A stretch of DNA of 64,000 nucleotides from Quadrisphaera sp. DSM 44207 (GCF_900101335.1 NZ_FNKA01000003.1:682001-746000), one strand, 5' to 3'. Positions 1 through 8,071 are shown, counted from the stretch's first letter. Numbers and translations are program-made. Notes: generated from the letters alone by a model not told the origin.

Positions 1-74
1 GCGTCCACCCCGCTCAGCCGGTCCCGGCGCCCCGTGGGCGCCGCCGTTCCCGCCCGCGTCGTCGAACCGCTCAT
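1..74 (-). CDS. 5' end of an unidentified gene, cut by the window edge
   Basis: On the minus strand an ATG at 74-72, preceded by a G-rich stretch, opens a frame that stays open to the window edge (about 24 residues, starting MSGSTTRAG). It follows the AzlD-like gene at a 25-nt distance in the same direction, so the two could be co-transcribed. The piece is too short to assign a family, and it could be chance open frame in high-GC DNA. Confidence 0.3.
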   Translation of the reverse strand, partial: MSGSTTRAGTAAPTGRRDRLSGVD

Positions 75-99
75 CGCCACCCCCGCGCGTCCGGGGGCC

Positions 100-393
100 T
101 CAGCCCCACCCGGTGCTCCGCAGCATGGCGGCCGTCGCCGCGGCGAGCACCACGGCGAGGAGGAACGGGGCCCGCAGCGCCAGCGCCGCGGCCGCCACGA
201 GCAGGGCCGGCACCCGCGCGTCCGGCACGAGCGAGCGCCCGTCGGCGAGCGCCTGCACGGCCGTCAGCGCGGCGAGCAGCGCCACGGTGCCCAGCGCCGC
301 GGCGCGCGCGGTGCCCGGCCGGTCCAGCCACCGCGGCGGCGCGAGGTGCCCGGCCAGCTTGACGGCGAAGCACGCCGCCGAGGCGACGAGCAC
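100..393 (-). CDS. AzlD-type branched-chain amino acid exporter subunit, without azlC
   Basis: The frame encodes about 97 residues with the AzlD pattern: an N-terminal helix ending in C-F-A-V-K-L-A-G, an amphipathic PPRWL segment, and three further hydrophobic stretches rich in Ala, Leu and Val. AzlD is the small membrane partner of AzlC, and the pair exports branched-chain amino acids. The start is uncertain: GTG at 393 gives a near-complete protein, while an ATG at 412 lies one frame away, so a one-base lesion near 395 is possible. The DNA upstream, where azlC is normally found, does not encode one. Function is therefore doubtful, and the gene may be a remnant at the edge of a rearrangement. 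Confidence 0.55.
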   Translation of the reverse strand: MLVASAACFAVKLAGHLAPPRWLDRPGTARAAALGTVALLAALTAVQALADGRSLVPDARVPALLVAAAALALRAPFLLAVVLAAATAAMLRSTGWG

Positions 394-747
394 GAGGCAA
401 CGCCGCCACCATCCTCGGGCTGTGATCTCGGCCAGCAGGACAAGCGTGCTGCAGCCTCGAGGTCCGCCGGTGACGCGGTCGAGGTCCTCCGCACCAGCGT
501 GGTTCCTGACCCGCTCAGCCCCTGAGCTCCCGGCTGAGGGTGTCCCGCAGCAGGCACCGGCATCGGGCGAGCCGTGCGGGGCACCGGCTACCCACCAGAC
601 CCATCGACTCGCAGCATCGTCGGCACGGTCGAGGTCGTCGGCACGGTCGAGCTCGTCCTGCGCTGCCTGCCCAGGCAGCAGCTGAGCAAGACCCACGAGT
701 CGACCGTCGGAGCAGTCGGTGATGATGGCGCCGTGGCGGGGGGCGCT
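394..747. other. 354-bp stretch with no recognisable gene
   Basis: This lies between the AzlD-like gene (minus) and the unknown protein starting at 748 (plus). Open frames cross it, but none looks like a protein family. It holds a short direct repeat around 625-655 (GGCACGGTCGAG-like, twice). It replaces the expected azlC, so it may be a recombination scar. Confidence 0.4.
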
Positions 748-1602
748 GTGAGCGGCGGCGGTGAGAGGCAGTCTCAGGATTCCTCGTCGATGGCCGTTGA
801 CGCCGTTGCCGCCGCTGCCGCTACCGGGGTCGGTGCTCTCGTTGGGGGTTCGCCCGGCGCCATGGCCGGCGCGGCGATGCAGCCGCTGCTCACCCGGGCG
901 CTGGAGCGCGCGGGAGCTGAGATCGGCATCTGGCGACGTCGCTCCGCGGCGAGGGTCCTCGAGGATGCCTCGCGCCGGTTAGACCGCAGTCCTGACGACG
1001 TCGTGGAGCTGGCCACCCGGTCGCCTCAGTCGGCGCAGTTGTTGGCCGAGACGCTGTTCGCTGCGGCGCGCACGGTCAACGAGCAGAAGGTCCGCGCTCT
1101 GGCACGGGCGCTGGCCAATGGGCTACGTGATGACGAGGCGCGCCCGGACGAGGAGCAGCTCGTGGTGGCAGCCCTCGGTGAGGTCGAGGCTCCCCACATC
1201 AAGGTCCTCACACACCTGGGCCCTGAGCGGGCACGCTTCCGCACTCAGGCGACCGGTCTTCGCAGCCGGACTACGACGAGCCGTGGACGGCACCCGGCCT
1301 CCCTCGCCGAGGAGTGCCGGCTCAGCCGGGCGTCGGTGCGGGCCGTGCTGTCAGTGCTGGAGCGAGCCGGGATGGCTGTCCCCGACCAGGGATCGGAGAC
1401 CACCCGGATCGACAAACTGATCATCGAGGTGCAGCAGGAGGTCAACAAGATCGCCAACCTCCTGCTCAACCCGCCCGAGAACGGCAAGATCCCGAGCAGC
1501 AAGAGACCGCACGAGCTGCGGCGGCCTGGGTCGCCCGCAACGGCCGGCTGGGTGATCACACCCTTCGGCCAGCTGTGCTTGGACTACCTCGAGGATGCCT
1601 AG
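748..1602 (+). CDS. Unrecognised 284-aa protein with glycine-zipper helix and possible winged-helix segment
   Basis: I do not recognise the family. The start GTG at 748 is chosen because a run of G lies just upstream; ATG at 790 is an alternative. Near the N-terminus is a small-residue hydrophobic segment with regular Gly spacing (TGVGALVGGSPGAMAGAA). This could insert in a membrane or pack helices. The middle is helical and charged. Around residues 160-205 a stretch (SLAEECRLSRASVRAVLSVL) resembles a helix-turn-helix in a winged-helix fold, followed by ITPFGQLCLDYL near the C-terminus. Base composition looks lower in GC than the core genes. It stands alone between decayed genes. A role in defence, in regulation or as phage cargo is possible but unsupported. 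Confidence 0.6.
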   Translation: MSGGGERQSQDSSSMAVDAVAAAAATGVGALVGGSPGAMAGAAMQPLLTRALERAGAEIGIWRRRSAARVLEDASRRLDRSPDDVVELATRSPQSAQLLAETLFAAARTVNEQKVRALARALANGLRDDEARPDEEQLVVAALGEVEAPHIKVLTHLGPERARFRTQATGLRSRTTTSRGRHPASLAEECRLSRASVRAVLSVLERAGMAVPDQGSETTRIDKLIIEVQQEVNKIANLLLNPPENGKIPSSKRPHELRRPGSPATAGWVITPFGQLCLDYLEDA

Positions 1603-1696
1603 GTCACCATCGCACCCAGTGATGCGCTGGAGGAAGGAGCGGACCAGCCGCTCGCTGAGGACGGGCTTGAAGACGGGTCCTAGGCTGGCCCGCGCC

Positions 1697-1702
1697 TAGG
1701 GT
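1697..1702 (+). promoter_or_regulatory. -10 box TAGGGT for leaderless ridA-like gene
   Basis: TAGGGT ends 7 nt before the GTG at 1710, so transcription should begin at or next to the start codon. Confidence 0.5.
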
Positions 1703-1709
1703 CGGCGGT

Positions 1710-2087
1710 GTGCAGCGGTGCAGCATCTCCTCCGGCGGGCCCTACGAGGACGTGTACGGCTACAGCCGCGCGGTCCGCGTCGGTGGGCAGGTGCACGTGT
1801 CCGGGACGACGGCTCGCGAGCCGGACCTCGACGCCGACGCCTACGGGCAGGCTCGCGCCGCCTGGCGGATCATCGAGGAGGCGCTGCAGCAGGCGGGCAG
1901 CGGCCTAGACGCGGTGGTGCGCACCGTCACCTACGTGACCGACATCGCCGACGCCGATCTGGTCGCCCGCGCCCACCGCGAGGTCGTCGGCCACGTGCGC
2001 CCGGCAGCGACCCTGGTGGCCGTCCGGGCGCTGCTGGACCCGCGGATGCGCGTGGAGATCGAGGTCTACGCCCTCGACCCGCTCTGA
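1710..2087 (+). CDS. RidA/YjgF family enamine-imine deaminase
   Basis: The 125-residue protein has the length and pattern of the RidA (YjgF/YER057c/UK114) family. These proteins hydrolyse reactive enamine/imine intermediates made by PLP enzymes such as threonine dehydratase. Recognisable parts are the N-terminal Y-S-R-A-V-R-V-G-G-Q-V-H-V-S-G-T strand, a helix around ARAAWRIIEEAL, the VVRTVTYVTDI strand, and the C-terminal stretch PAATLVAVRALLDPRMRVEIEVYA. There the Arg of the usual substrate-binding motif is replaced by a DPRMRVEIE sequence. Start GTG 1710 follows directly on a TANNNT box. It is monocistronic. Substrate preference within this broad family cannot be told from sequence. Confidence 0.88.
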   Translation: MQRCSISSGGPYEDVYGYSRAVRVGGQVHVSGTTAREPDLDADAYGQARAAWRIIEEALQQAGSGLDAVVRTVTYVTDIADADLVARAHREVVGHVRPAATLVAVRALLDPRMRVEIEVYALDPL

Positions 2088-2223
2088 GAGCAGCCCCTCC
2101 CGCTGAGTCCTGCGGTGATCACCTACCGTGCCACCCTCGAAGTCGTCCTCGACGTCTGCATCGTCTGCGGGCGAGGCCGTTGACACACGTCGTCGACGTG
2201 CTGGTCGCTCGCGCCGGCGAAGG

Positions 2224-2796
2224 TCACCGGTTCCCAGTCGACGTCCCCCCGAGGAACCGTTGCGCCGATCCTGGTGTCCACGGCGTCTGCTCCAGCGGCC
2301 TGCGCATGGTGACGCGGGGCCAGGCGTCCAGGCCGCGGTCGGCCTCGGCTCGCCGCAGCGCCGCCAGTTGCGGAGGCTGCTCGCCATCAGGCAGGACGAC
2401 GAACCCGAGCTTGGCGTAGTACGGGGCGTTCCAGGGCACGAGCTTGAAAGTGGTCAAGGTCATGTTCGACAGGCCCTGCCCGCGAGCCCACCCCTCCGCG
2501 ATCTGGATCAGCTCCCGGCCGATGCCCCGGCGGGCGTGCGCGGGGTCGACGGAGACCTGCTCGACGTGGGCGCCCCCGGCCACGACGTCCACCAGCAGGT
2601 ACCCGACGACGTGGCCGCGCTCCTCCGCGACCCAGGCGCGACCTGCTCGCTGGTACTCGGCCAGGTGCTCGATCGGTGGCGGCTCTTCCTCGGCGACGGC
2701 GTCCATGCCCAGCGCTCGGAACGCTGCCCCCGCCGCCTCCTCGATGCGCTGCACGCGGTGCAGGTCACCGGGTCGGGCCGAGCGGATCCTCGTCAC
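2224..2796 (-). CDS. GNAT family N-acetyltransferase
   Basis: The 190-residue protein is a Gcn5-related acetyltransferase. Motif A is clear (VEQVSVDPAHARRGIGRELI), with the acetyl-CoA pyrophosphate loop R-R-G-I-G-R, and motif B is seen in NAPYYAKLGFVVL. The open frame runs further upstream, but GTG 2796 is preferred because TRIRSARPGDL is the usual beginning of the fold. It is divergent from nothing obvious and is followed by decayed genes. The substrate (small amine, antibiotic or protein N-terminus) cannot be inferred. The tail after motif B is longer than the minimum fold and ends in a basic, low-complexity stretch. Confidence 0.85.
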   Translation of the reverse strand: MTRIRSARPGDLHRVQRIEEAAGAAFRALGMDAVAEEEPPPIEHLAEYQRAGRAWVAEERGHVVGYLLVDVVAGGAHVEQVSVDPAHARRGIGRELIQIAEGWARGQGLSNMTLTTFKLVPWNAPYYAKLGFVVLPDGEQPPQLAALRRAEADRGLDAWPRVTMRRPLEQTPWTPGSAQRFLGGTSTGNR

Positions 2797-2817
2797 GCAC
2801 TCATCGTGGCAACGTTC

Positions 2818-2841
2818 TGATGACAACGTCGTGATGACAAC
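2818..2841. repeat. Direct repeat TGATGACAAC x2, 14-bp period, upstream of the GNAT gene
   Basis: TGATGACAAC occurs at 2818-2827 and again at 2832-2841, about 20 nt upstream of the acetyltransferase start. The spacing and position would suit an operator for a regulator binding one face of the helix. No dyad symmetry is seen. Confidence 0.35.
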
Positions 2842-2887
2842 ACAGGAGGGTGCACGCCGGTCCGGCTGCCGCCGGCGGCCCGACGGG

Positions 2888-3300
2888 TCAGGGCAGGAGG
2901 GATGACGAGGCCTCCTCGGCGAGCAGCACCTCGCCGGCGTACGCCTGCCGGGCGGCCGCACCAGAGACCTCCCGGTCGTTGCCGGGCCACAAGTGGGTGA
3001 GCAGGAGCCGTCGGGCGCCGGCGCGGGTCGAACACGGACGCCACCGCAGTCGGGTCACCGTCCTCGAGCGCGACCAGCGTCTCGAGGACGCCAGCGGGTG
3101 CGTACAGCGGGATCGCCGCGGCGGCGCGCCGGGTGAACCAGCGGACCCGCAGCAGCGCGTGCAGGTCGACCACGTGGTCCGGGTGCGCGCGCGTGGTCAC
3201 CACCGCGTCGATCCCGTCGGCGGCGGGGGAGCCCGGCAGCGCGAGCCGGCACGGCAGCGTGCCGTAGCCGAGGTCGAGCGCGACCCGCGTGTGCGGCCCG
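2888..3300 (-). pseudogene. Decayed metallo-beta-lactamase-fold hydrolase
   Basis: Two blocks of an MBL-fold (ribonuclease Z / YhfI-like) hydrolase survive in different frames. The upstream block (about 3300-3040) has V-A-L-D-L-G-Y-G-T-L and T-T-R-A-H-P-D-H-V-V-D-L, matching the metal-binding HxHxDH loop, with the first His replaced by Arg. The downstream block (about 3019-2888) has the typical ending R-L-L-L-T-H-L-W-P-G-N-D and G-E-V-L-L-A-E-E, then a stop. The central part of about 90 residues carrying the other metal ligands is missing, and the frames do not join. It cannot make a working enzyme. Confidence 0.75.
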
Positions 3301-3358
3301 CGGCGACCAGGACGGCGGCACGATCGACGTCGTGGTGGCGAGCCGGTCGACCGCGCGG

Positions 3359-4003
3359 GTGCGGGTGCTGACGTGGAACATGTGGTGGCGGTTCGGGCCG
3401 GCCTGGCGCAGCCGCCAGCCGGCGCTGCCGCACCACCTGCGGCGGGTGGACCCGGACGTGGTGGCGCTTCAGGAGTGCTGAGGCACCGAGGAGACCACGC
3501 AGGCGCACGAGCTCGCCGCTGGCTGCTCCTGCACGCCGGCTTCGTGGCGCCGGGCCTGCCTCCGGCGCCGGACCCGCCCGAGACGCCCGACCAGGCCGGC
3601 GTGGAGGTCGGCATCGGCGTCCTCAGCCACTGGCCGCTGACCGACGTCCGCGCGGTGGCCCTGCCGGCTCGCCACCGCACCCCGGCCCCGGTCGCGGCGG
3701 CCGTCGAGGTGGCGCGCCTCGCCGGGCCCCTGCCCGTGCTCCTGTGCGACGACCTGAACGCCGCCTCGCACAGCCCGGTGCTGCGGCCGGTGCACGAGGC
3801 CGTGGTCGACGCCTGGGCGGCCGGAGGGAGCGACCCCGCCGCGGCGACCCTGCGCTCGGACCACCCGCAGGCGCCGCTGGAGGCCACCGAGCTGATCGAC
3901 CCTCGCATCGACCACGTCTTCGTCCGTCCTGGCCGACCCGGTCTGCAGGTGCTCGTCGAGTCCGTCGCCGTGATCGGTGACCCCGTGGACGGGGTGCACG
4001 GGA
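3359..4003 (+). pseudogene. Decayed endonuclease/exonuclease/phosphatase family gene
   Basis: The first frame starts at GTG 3359 and gives V-R-V-L-T-W-N-M-W-W followed by R-V-D-P-D-V-V-A-L-Q-E-C. This is the N-terminal metal-binding part of the EEP superfamily, and it hits a stop at 3479-3481. Homology resumes in another frame (V-G-I-G-V-L-S-H-W-P-L, L-L-C-D-D-L-N-A-A in place of GDFNA, and D-P-R-I-D-H-V-F-V). The usual C-terminal S-D-H catalytic motif after DPVDGVH is missing; the sequence switches at about 4003 to the remnant of a sensor kinase on the other strand. The lesions are a frameshift/stop and a 3' deletion. Confidence 0.75.
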
Positions 4004-4402
4004 CTCCTCCGCGCGACGGGCCCGGTCCTCCAGGGCCGCCATCGTGGCGCGGCGGCTCTGCACCGCGACAGCGACGGCTGCTGCGGTGCACAGCCACAGC
4101 ACCACGTCCTGGCGCCCCCACGCGGCCTCGCCGAGCAGCACCACCAGGACCGACAGCACGCCGAGCGAGACCGACACGATCGCGGCGGCCGCGATCGTCT
4201 GCGCCCGGGGCCGGCGCAGCCCGTAGTCGAAGACCGCCACCGCGACGGCGAGCTGAGCCAGGTTCACCTGCCAGCCGCCCGCGATCGCCACCCCGGTCGC
4301 GGCGCCCGTCCCGGCGAGGGCGAGCAGCGGCCTGCGTCGGCGCTGGGTCAGGGCCAGGGCGCTGCCCACCGTGAGGGCGACGTCCGGGCCCGTGAGCACC
4401 AC
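4004..4402 (-). pseudogene. Membrane part of a sensor histidine kinase, kinase domain deleted
   Basis: The minus-strand frame encodes four hydrophobic helices (for example RPLLALAGTGAATGVAIAGG and TIAAAAIVSVSLGVLSVLVV). A linker follows, V-A-V-Q-S-R-R-A-T-M-A-A-L-E-D-R-A-R-R-A, typical of the region just before the HisKA_3 domain of NarL-type sensor kinases. The coding sequence stops being kinase-like at about 4004, so the dimerisation and ATP-binding domains are gone. The start is taken at one of two adjacent GTG codons (4402, 4399). It abuts the 3'-truncated EEP pseudogene, so one deletion probably removed both ends. Confidence 0.6.
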
Positions 4403-4494
4403 GTCCTCTGACCGTCGGGCGTCCAGCGAGGTCCCCGGGCGGCGCGGTCGTCCGGTCGCGCCCTCACGGTGAGAAGACCCCGCGCCCCGGTTCG

Positions 4495-4500
4495 TAGGCT
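4495..4500 (+). promoter_or_regulatory. -10 box TAGGCT for leaderless HAD gene
   Basis: TAGGCT ends 7 nt before the GTG at 4508. This spacing places the transcript start at the start codon. Confidence 0.5.
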
Positions 4501-4507
4501 TCCGCCC

Positions 4508-5236
4508 GTGGACCTGCGCCCTCTGCCGCCGCCGACGGGCCTGCCCCTCGGCCTCGACGCCCTGACCGGCCGCGCCTTCGCCGCCGTGCTGTTCGACATG
4601 GACGGCACGCTCGTCGACTCCACGCCGGTCGTCGTCCGCTCCTGGCTGCGCTGGGCGGCGGAGGAGGGCGTGGACCCGGCGCGGCTGACCGGCATGCACG
4701 GGGTCCCCGCGGCGGGCATCGTCGAGCGCCTGCTGCCGGCGCCGCGGCGCGCGGCCGCCGTCGCCCGCATCGACGCCATCGAGCTGCAGGACGTCGACGG
4801 CGTCGTGATCCTGCCCGGCGCGGCGCAGGCGCTGGCGGCGCTGCCGCCCGGGCGGGCCGCGATCGCGACGTCGTGCGGCCGGTCCCTGGCCCGCCTCCGG
4901 ATGGCGGCCACCGGCCTGGCCGCTCCCGCCGTGGTCGTCACGGCCGACGACGTCGAGCGCGGCAAGCCCGACCCGCAGCCCTACCTGCTGGCCGCCTCCC
5001 GGCTCGGGGTCGACCCGGCGGCGTGCCTGGTCGTCGAGGACGCGCCCAGCGGGCTGACGTCCGCGCGCGCCGCCGCGTGCGCGACGCTGGCCGTGGCCAC
5101 CAGCCACGTGGTCCCCGAGCTGCTCGCCGCAGGAGCGGACGCCGTCGTGCGCGACCTCTCCGGCGTCGTCCTGGACGTCGGGGACGAGGGGGTGCGGGTG
5201 CGTCCCGCGGCGGCGTCCTCGGCCGTCAGGGCCTGA
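4508..5236 (+). CDS. HAD-superfamily sugar phosphatase / beta-phosphoglucomutase-like hydrolase
   Basis: The 242-residue protein has all four HAD motifs. Motif I is L-F-D-M-D-G-T-L-V-D-S near residue 30 with the nucleophile Asp, motif II is I-A-T-S-C-G, motif III Lys is in G-K-P-D-P-Q-P-Y, and motif IV is V-V-E-D-A-P-S-G. The helical cap between motifs I and II (C1 type) and the length fit the GS1/YniC/2-deoxyglucose-6-phosphatase group, which dephosphorylates small sugar phosphates. GTG 4508 is chosen from its -10 box. The stop overlaps the convergent alcohol dehydrogenase gene by 11 bp. Exact substrate is unknown. Confidence 0.9.
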   Translation: MDLRPLPPPTGLPLGLDALTGRAFAAVLFDMDGTLVDSTPVVVRSWLRWAAEEGVDPARLTGMHGVPAAGIVERLLPAPRRAAAVARIDAIELQDVDGVVILPGAAQALAALPPGRAAIATSCGRSLARLRMAATGLAAPAVVVTADDVERGKPDPQPYLLAASRLGVDPAACLVVEDAPSGLTSARAAACATLAVATSHVVPELLAAGADAVVRDLSGVVLDVGDEGVRVRPAAASSAVRA

Positions 5237-6263
5237 TCATCGTCACCCCGGCCGGAGAGCGGCCCTGCGCCGTCGCCGCCATCGCGGCGGGCACGTCGTC
5301 CAGGCCGATCCAGGTGCCGACGAGGTCCTGCGGGCGCAGCCGGCCGGAGGCGACCAGCGCCACCAGGCCCGGGTAGTCGCGCGCGGACATCCCGTGGACG
5401 CCCAGGAGCACCAGCTCGTGGCTGACCACCCGCGAGACGCGCACCACCGGCTCGGCCGGCACCAGGCCGATCTGCACGTGCCGCCCCCGGGCGGCGAGGG
5501 AGCGCAGCGCGAGGTCGATCGTCTCGGCGCGCCCGAGCGCCTCGACGCTGACCTGGACACCGTCCGGGTGCACCTGGCGCAGTGCGGCGTCGAGCTCCTC
5601 CGGCGCCGTCGACGAGGAGTCGATCGTCGCCGCAGCGCCCAGGGACGCCGCCCGCTGCAGCGCGGCCGCGTCGACGTCCACCGCGACGACCCGTGCGCCG
5701 AGGGCCACGGCGACCATCACCGCGCTCAGACCCACCCCGCCGCAGCCGACGACGAGCACGGCCTCGCCCGCGCGCACGCGCGCCAGCAGCACCAGGCCGC
5801 GGTAGGCGGTGGCGAAGCGGCACCCGAGCAGCGCCGCGGCCCCGGCGTCCACGTCCTCGGGAACGGCGACCAGGTTCTCGTCCGCCTCCTCCACGCGCAC
5901 CAGCTCCGCGAAGGACCCGTCGTGGGTGAAGCCGGGCTGGGTCTGGTTCCGGCACACCTGCCCGTTCCCGCTCGCGCACTCCGGGCACCGCCCGCAGGCG
6001 CACACGAACGGCGCGGTCACCCGCTGCCCGACGCCGAAGGCCGCCACCTGCGAGCCGACCGACACGACGCGCCCGACGAGCTCGTGGCCGGGGACGTGGG
6101 GGAGGCGGACGCTCGCGTCGTGGCCCGCCCAGGCGTGCACGTCGCTGCGGCACAGGCCGCTCGCCTCCACCGCGAGGACGGCGCCCCGCGCCCCCGCCAC
6201 GGGCGGCGGCACGTCCTGCACCGCCAGCGGCCCTCCGAAGGCCTCGAACCGCACCGCTCGCAC
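5226..6263 (-). CDS. Zinc-dependent medium-chain alcohol dehydrogenase
   Basis: The 345-residue protein is a complete MDR dehydrogenase. The catalytic zinc site is seen as G-L-C-R-S-D (Cys38) and P-G-H-E (about 59-61). The structural zinc site is the four-Cys lobe C-A-C-G-R-C-P-E-C ... C near residues 88-104. The Rossmann motif is V-V-G-C-G-G-V-G-L-S near 172. The V-A-V-D-V-D that follows ends in an Asp, which suggests NAD rather than NADP. GTG 6263 has a good Shine-Dalgarno (GAGGAGG). It is monocistronic. Oxidation of a primary alcohol or aldehyde reduction is likely; the physiological substrate is unknown. Confidence 0.92.
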   Translation of the reverse strand: MRAVRFEAFGGPLAVQDVPPPVAGARGAVLAVEASGLCRSDVHAWAGHDASVRLPHVPGHELVGRVVSVGSQVAAFGVGQRVTAPFVCACGRCPECASGNGQVCRNQTQPGFTHDGSFAELVRVEEADENLVAVPEDVDAGAAALLGCRFATAYRGLVLLARVRAGEAVLVVGCGGVGLSAVMVAVALGARVVAVDVDAAALQRAASLGAAATIDSSSTAPEELDAALRQVHPDGVQVSVEALGRAETIDLALRSLAARGRHVQIGLVPAEPVVRVSRVVSHELVLLGVHGMSARDYPGLVALVASGRLRPQDLVGTWIGLDDVPAAMAATAQGRSPAGVTMIRP

Positions 6264-6382
6264 GCGCCCTCCTCGCCGGCTGCACCCGTTCCTGATCCTG
6301 CCCGACCCGCCCGACCGCGGCGCAGGGCCGGAGAGGGTGCCGGTGCGCGCATGGGCCGCGGCCGCCCGGGTAGTCCGCCGCC

Positions 6383-6739
6383 GTGAGCGAGACGACGAAC
6401 GGCGGGGTCACCAGGGTCGAGGCGGCCGCTGCGGGCACCGGGGGCATGGGCCAGCGCTACCTGGCCGCGGGCTCGCAGGTCGCGATGCGCCTGTGGGACG
6501 AGCAGCCGGCCAGCGGAGGCGAGCCGCAGGTGGCGCGGGACTACGAGACGGTCGGGTACGTGATCTCCGGGCGGGCCCGGCTGCGCGCCGGGGACCAGGC
6601 GCTGGAGCTCGGGCCCGGCGACTCCTGGGTGGTGCCGAGCGGGAGCGAGCACACCTACGAGATCCTCGAGGCCTTCACCGCCGTGGAGGCGACCTCCCCG
6701 CCGGCGCGGCGGGGCGGGCGCGACGCCCCGCCCCGCTGA
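6383..6739 (+). CDS. Small cupin-domain protein
   Basis: The 118-residue protein is a single cupin barrel. The stretch Y-E-T-V-G-Y-V-I-S-G-R-A-R-L is the first conserved cupin strand pair, and L-G-P-G-D-S-W-V-V-P-S-G-S-E-H-T-Y is the second motif with the metal-ligand His. The first motif lacks the usual HxH, so metal binding is probably incomplete. GTG 6383 is the start. The tail is Arg/Pro-rich. It lies 18 nt upstream of thyA, but thyA has its own -10 box. The role (ligand-binding or redox-stress cupin) is unknown. Confidence 0.82.
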   Translation: MSETTNGGVTRVEAAAAGTGGMGQRYLAAGSQVAMRLWDEQPASGGEPQVARDYETVGYVISGRARLRAGDQALELGPGDSWVVPSGSEHTYEILEAFTAVEATSPPARRGGRDAPPR

Positions 6740-6744
6740 GCGCC

Positions 6745-6750
6745 TACGAT
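6745..6750 (+). promoter_or_regulatory. -10 box TACGAT for leaderless thyA
   Basis: TACGAT ends 7 nt before the GTG at 6758, spacing that predicts a leaderless thyA-folA transcript. Confidence 0.5.
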
Positions 6751-6757
6751 CCCGGGC

Positions 6758-7555
6758 GTGGCGGACACCCAGTACGAGGACCTGCTGGCGCGCGTGATGG
6801 CCACGGGCACGCGCAAGTCCGACCGCACGGGCACCGGCACCCGCAGCCTCTTCGCGCAGCAGCTGCGCTACCCCCTCGAGGCCGGGTTCCCGCTGGTGAC
6901 GACGAAGCGGGTGCACTTCCGCTCCCTCGCCCACGAGCTGCTGTGGTTCCTGCGCGGCGAGCGCAACGTGGCGTGGCTGCAGGAGCGCGGGGTGACGATC
7001 TGGGACGAGTGGGCCGCCCCCGACGGCGACCTCGGCCCCGTCTACGGCGTCCAGTGGCGGGCGTGGCCCACCCCGGACGGCGGGCACGTGGATCAGATCG
7101 CCCAGCTGCTGCAGACGCTGCGCACCGACCCGGACTCGCGGCGCATGGTCGTCTCCGCCTGGAACGTCGGGGAGATCCCGCAGATGGCCCTCCCGCCCTG
7201 CCACGCGCTGATGCAGTTCTACGTCGCCGACGGGCGCCTGTCGTGCCACCTGTACCAGCGCAGCGCCGACCTCTTCCTCGGCGTCCCGTTCAACATCGCC
7301 AGCTACGCCCTGCTCACGCACATGGTCGCCCAGCAGGTCGACCTCGGCGTCGGCGAGCTCGTGTGGACGGGCGGGGACTGCCACGTCTACGACAACCACG
7401 TCGAGCAGGTGCGCGAGCAGCTGGGGCGCGACGCGCACGACTTCCCCCAGCTGCGGCTGCGCCGGGCGCCGTCGCTGTTCGAGTACGCCTACGAGGACTT
7501 CGAGGTCGTCGGCTACCGGCACCACCCGGCGATCAAGGCCCCGGTCGCGGTGTGA
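6758..7555 (+). CDS. thyA: Thymidylate synthase
   Basis: This enzyme makes dTMP from dUMP with methylene-tetrahydrofolate, leaving dihydrofolate that the next gene's enzyme recycles. The 265-residue length is right for bacterial ThyA. The nucleophile Cys148 sits in L-P-P-C-H-A-L, the phosphate-binding R-R-M follows D-P-D-S, and the dUMP-recognition motif is [13 protein letters not shown]. The start is GTG 6758. The stop overlaps the folA start by 4 bp (GTGA), so the two are translationally coupled. The C-terminal A-V is retained. Confidence 0.97.
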   Translation: MADTQYEDLLARVMATGTRKSDRTGTGTRSLFAQQLRYPLEAGFPLVTTKRVHFRSLAHELLWFLRGERNVAWLQERGVTIWDEWAAPDGDLGPVYGVQWRAWPTPDGGHVDQIAQLLQTLRTDPDSRRMVVSAWNVGEIPQMALPPCHALMQFYVADGRLSCHLYQRSADLFLGVPFNIASYALLTHMVAQQVDLGVGELVWTGGDCHVYDNHVEQVREQLGRDAHDFPQLRLRRAPSLFEYAYEDFEVVGYRHHPAIKAPVAV

Positions 7556-8046
7556 GCACGGTCGGGCTGATCTGGGCCCAGGCCGCCAACGGCGTGATCG
7601 GCGACCGCGGGCGCCTGCCGTGGCACCTGCCCGAGGACCTCGCCCGGTTCAAGGCGCTGACCACCGGCAGCACGGTCGTGATGGGGCGGGCGACCTGGGA
7701 GTCCCTGCCCGAGCGCAACCGCCCGCTGCCGGGGCGGCGCAACGTCGTCCTCACCCGCCGTGCCGGGTGGGCGGCCGAGGGCGCGCTCGCGGCGGGCTCG
7801 GTGGAGGAGGCCCTGGCGCTCGCCGGCGGCGACGCGTGGGTCATCGGCGGTGCCCGCGCGTACGAGGCCGCGATGGCGCACGCGGACCGGCTGGAGGTCA
7901 CCGAGCTGGAGGACGCCTTCGCCGGGGACGTGCGCGCGCCGGCGCTCGGGGCCGGGTGGCGCCTGGCGCGGCGCGACCCGGTCGACGGCTGGCGCACCTC
8001 CCGCACGGGCCTGCGCTACCGCGACCTGAGCTACGCCCGGGGTTGA
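7552..8046 (+). CDS. folA: Dihydrofolate reductase
   Basis: This NADPH-dependent enzyme reduces dihydrofolate to tetrahydrofolate and closes the cycle with the upstream ThyA. The 164-residue protein has the N-terminal [10 protein letters not shown], the substrate-binding [13 protein letters not shown], the NADPH loop [12 protein letters not shown], and W-V-I-G-G-A-R-A-Y. It starts at GTG 7552 inside the thyA stop (GTGA), and a hairpin follows the stop codon. Confidence 0.96.
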   Translation: MSTVGLIWAQAANGVIGDRGRLPWHLPEDLARFKALTTGSTVVMGRATWESLPERNRPLPGRRNVVLTRRAGWAAEGALAAGSVEEALALAGGDAWVIGGARAYEAAMAHADRLEVTELEDAFAGDVRAPALGAGWRLARRDPVDGWRTSRTGLRYRDLSYARG

Positions 8047-8052
8047 CGACTG

Positions 8053-8071
8053 CCGTCACGCCGGGTGACGG
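8053..8071 (+). terminator. Short perfect hairpin after folA
   Basis: CCGTCAC and GTGACGG form a perfect 7-bp stem with a 5-nt loop, 6 nt after the folA stop. There is no T-tract. It may be a weak terminator, or an operator for the GH6 gene that starts 56 nt further on. Confidence 0.4.

Noticed and set aside
574-747. Upstream extension of the unknown protein to ATG 574
   Set aside because: The extra 58 residues have no coding character; GTG 748 has a better context.
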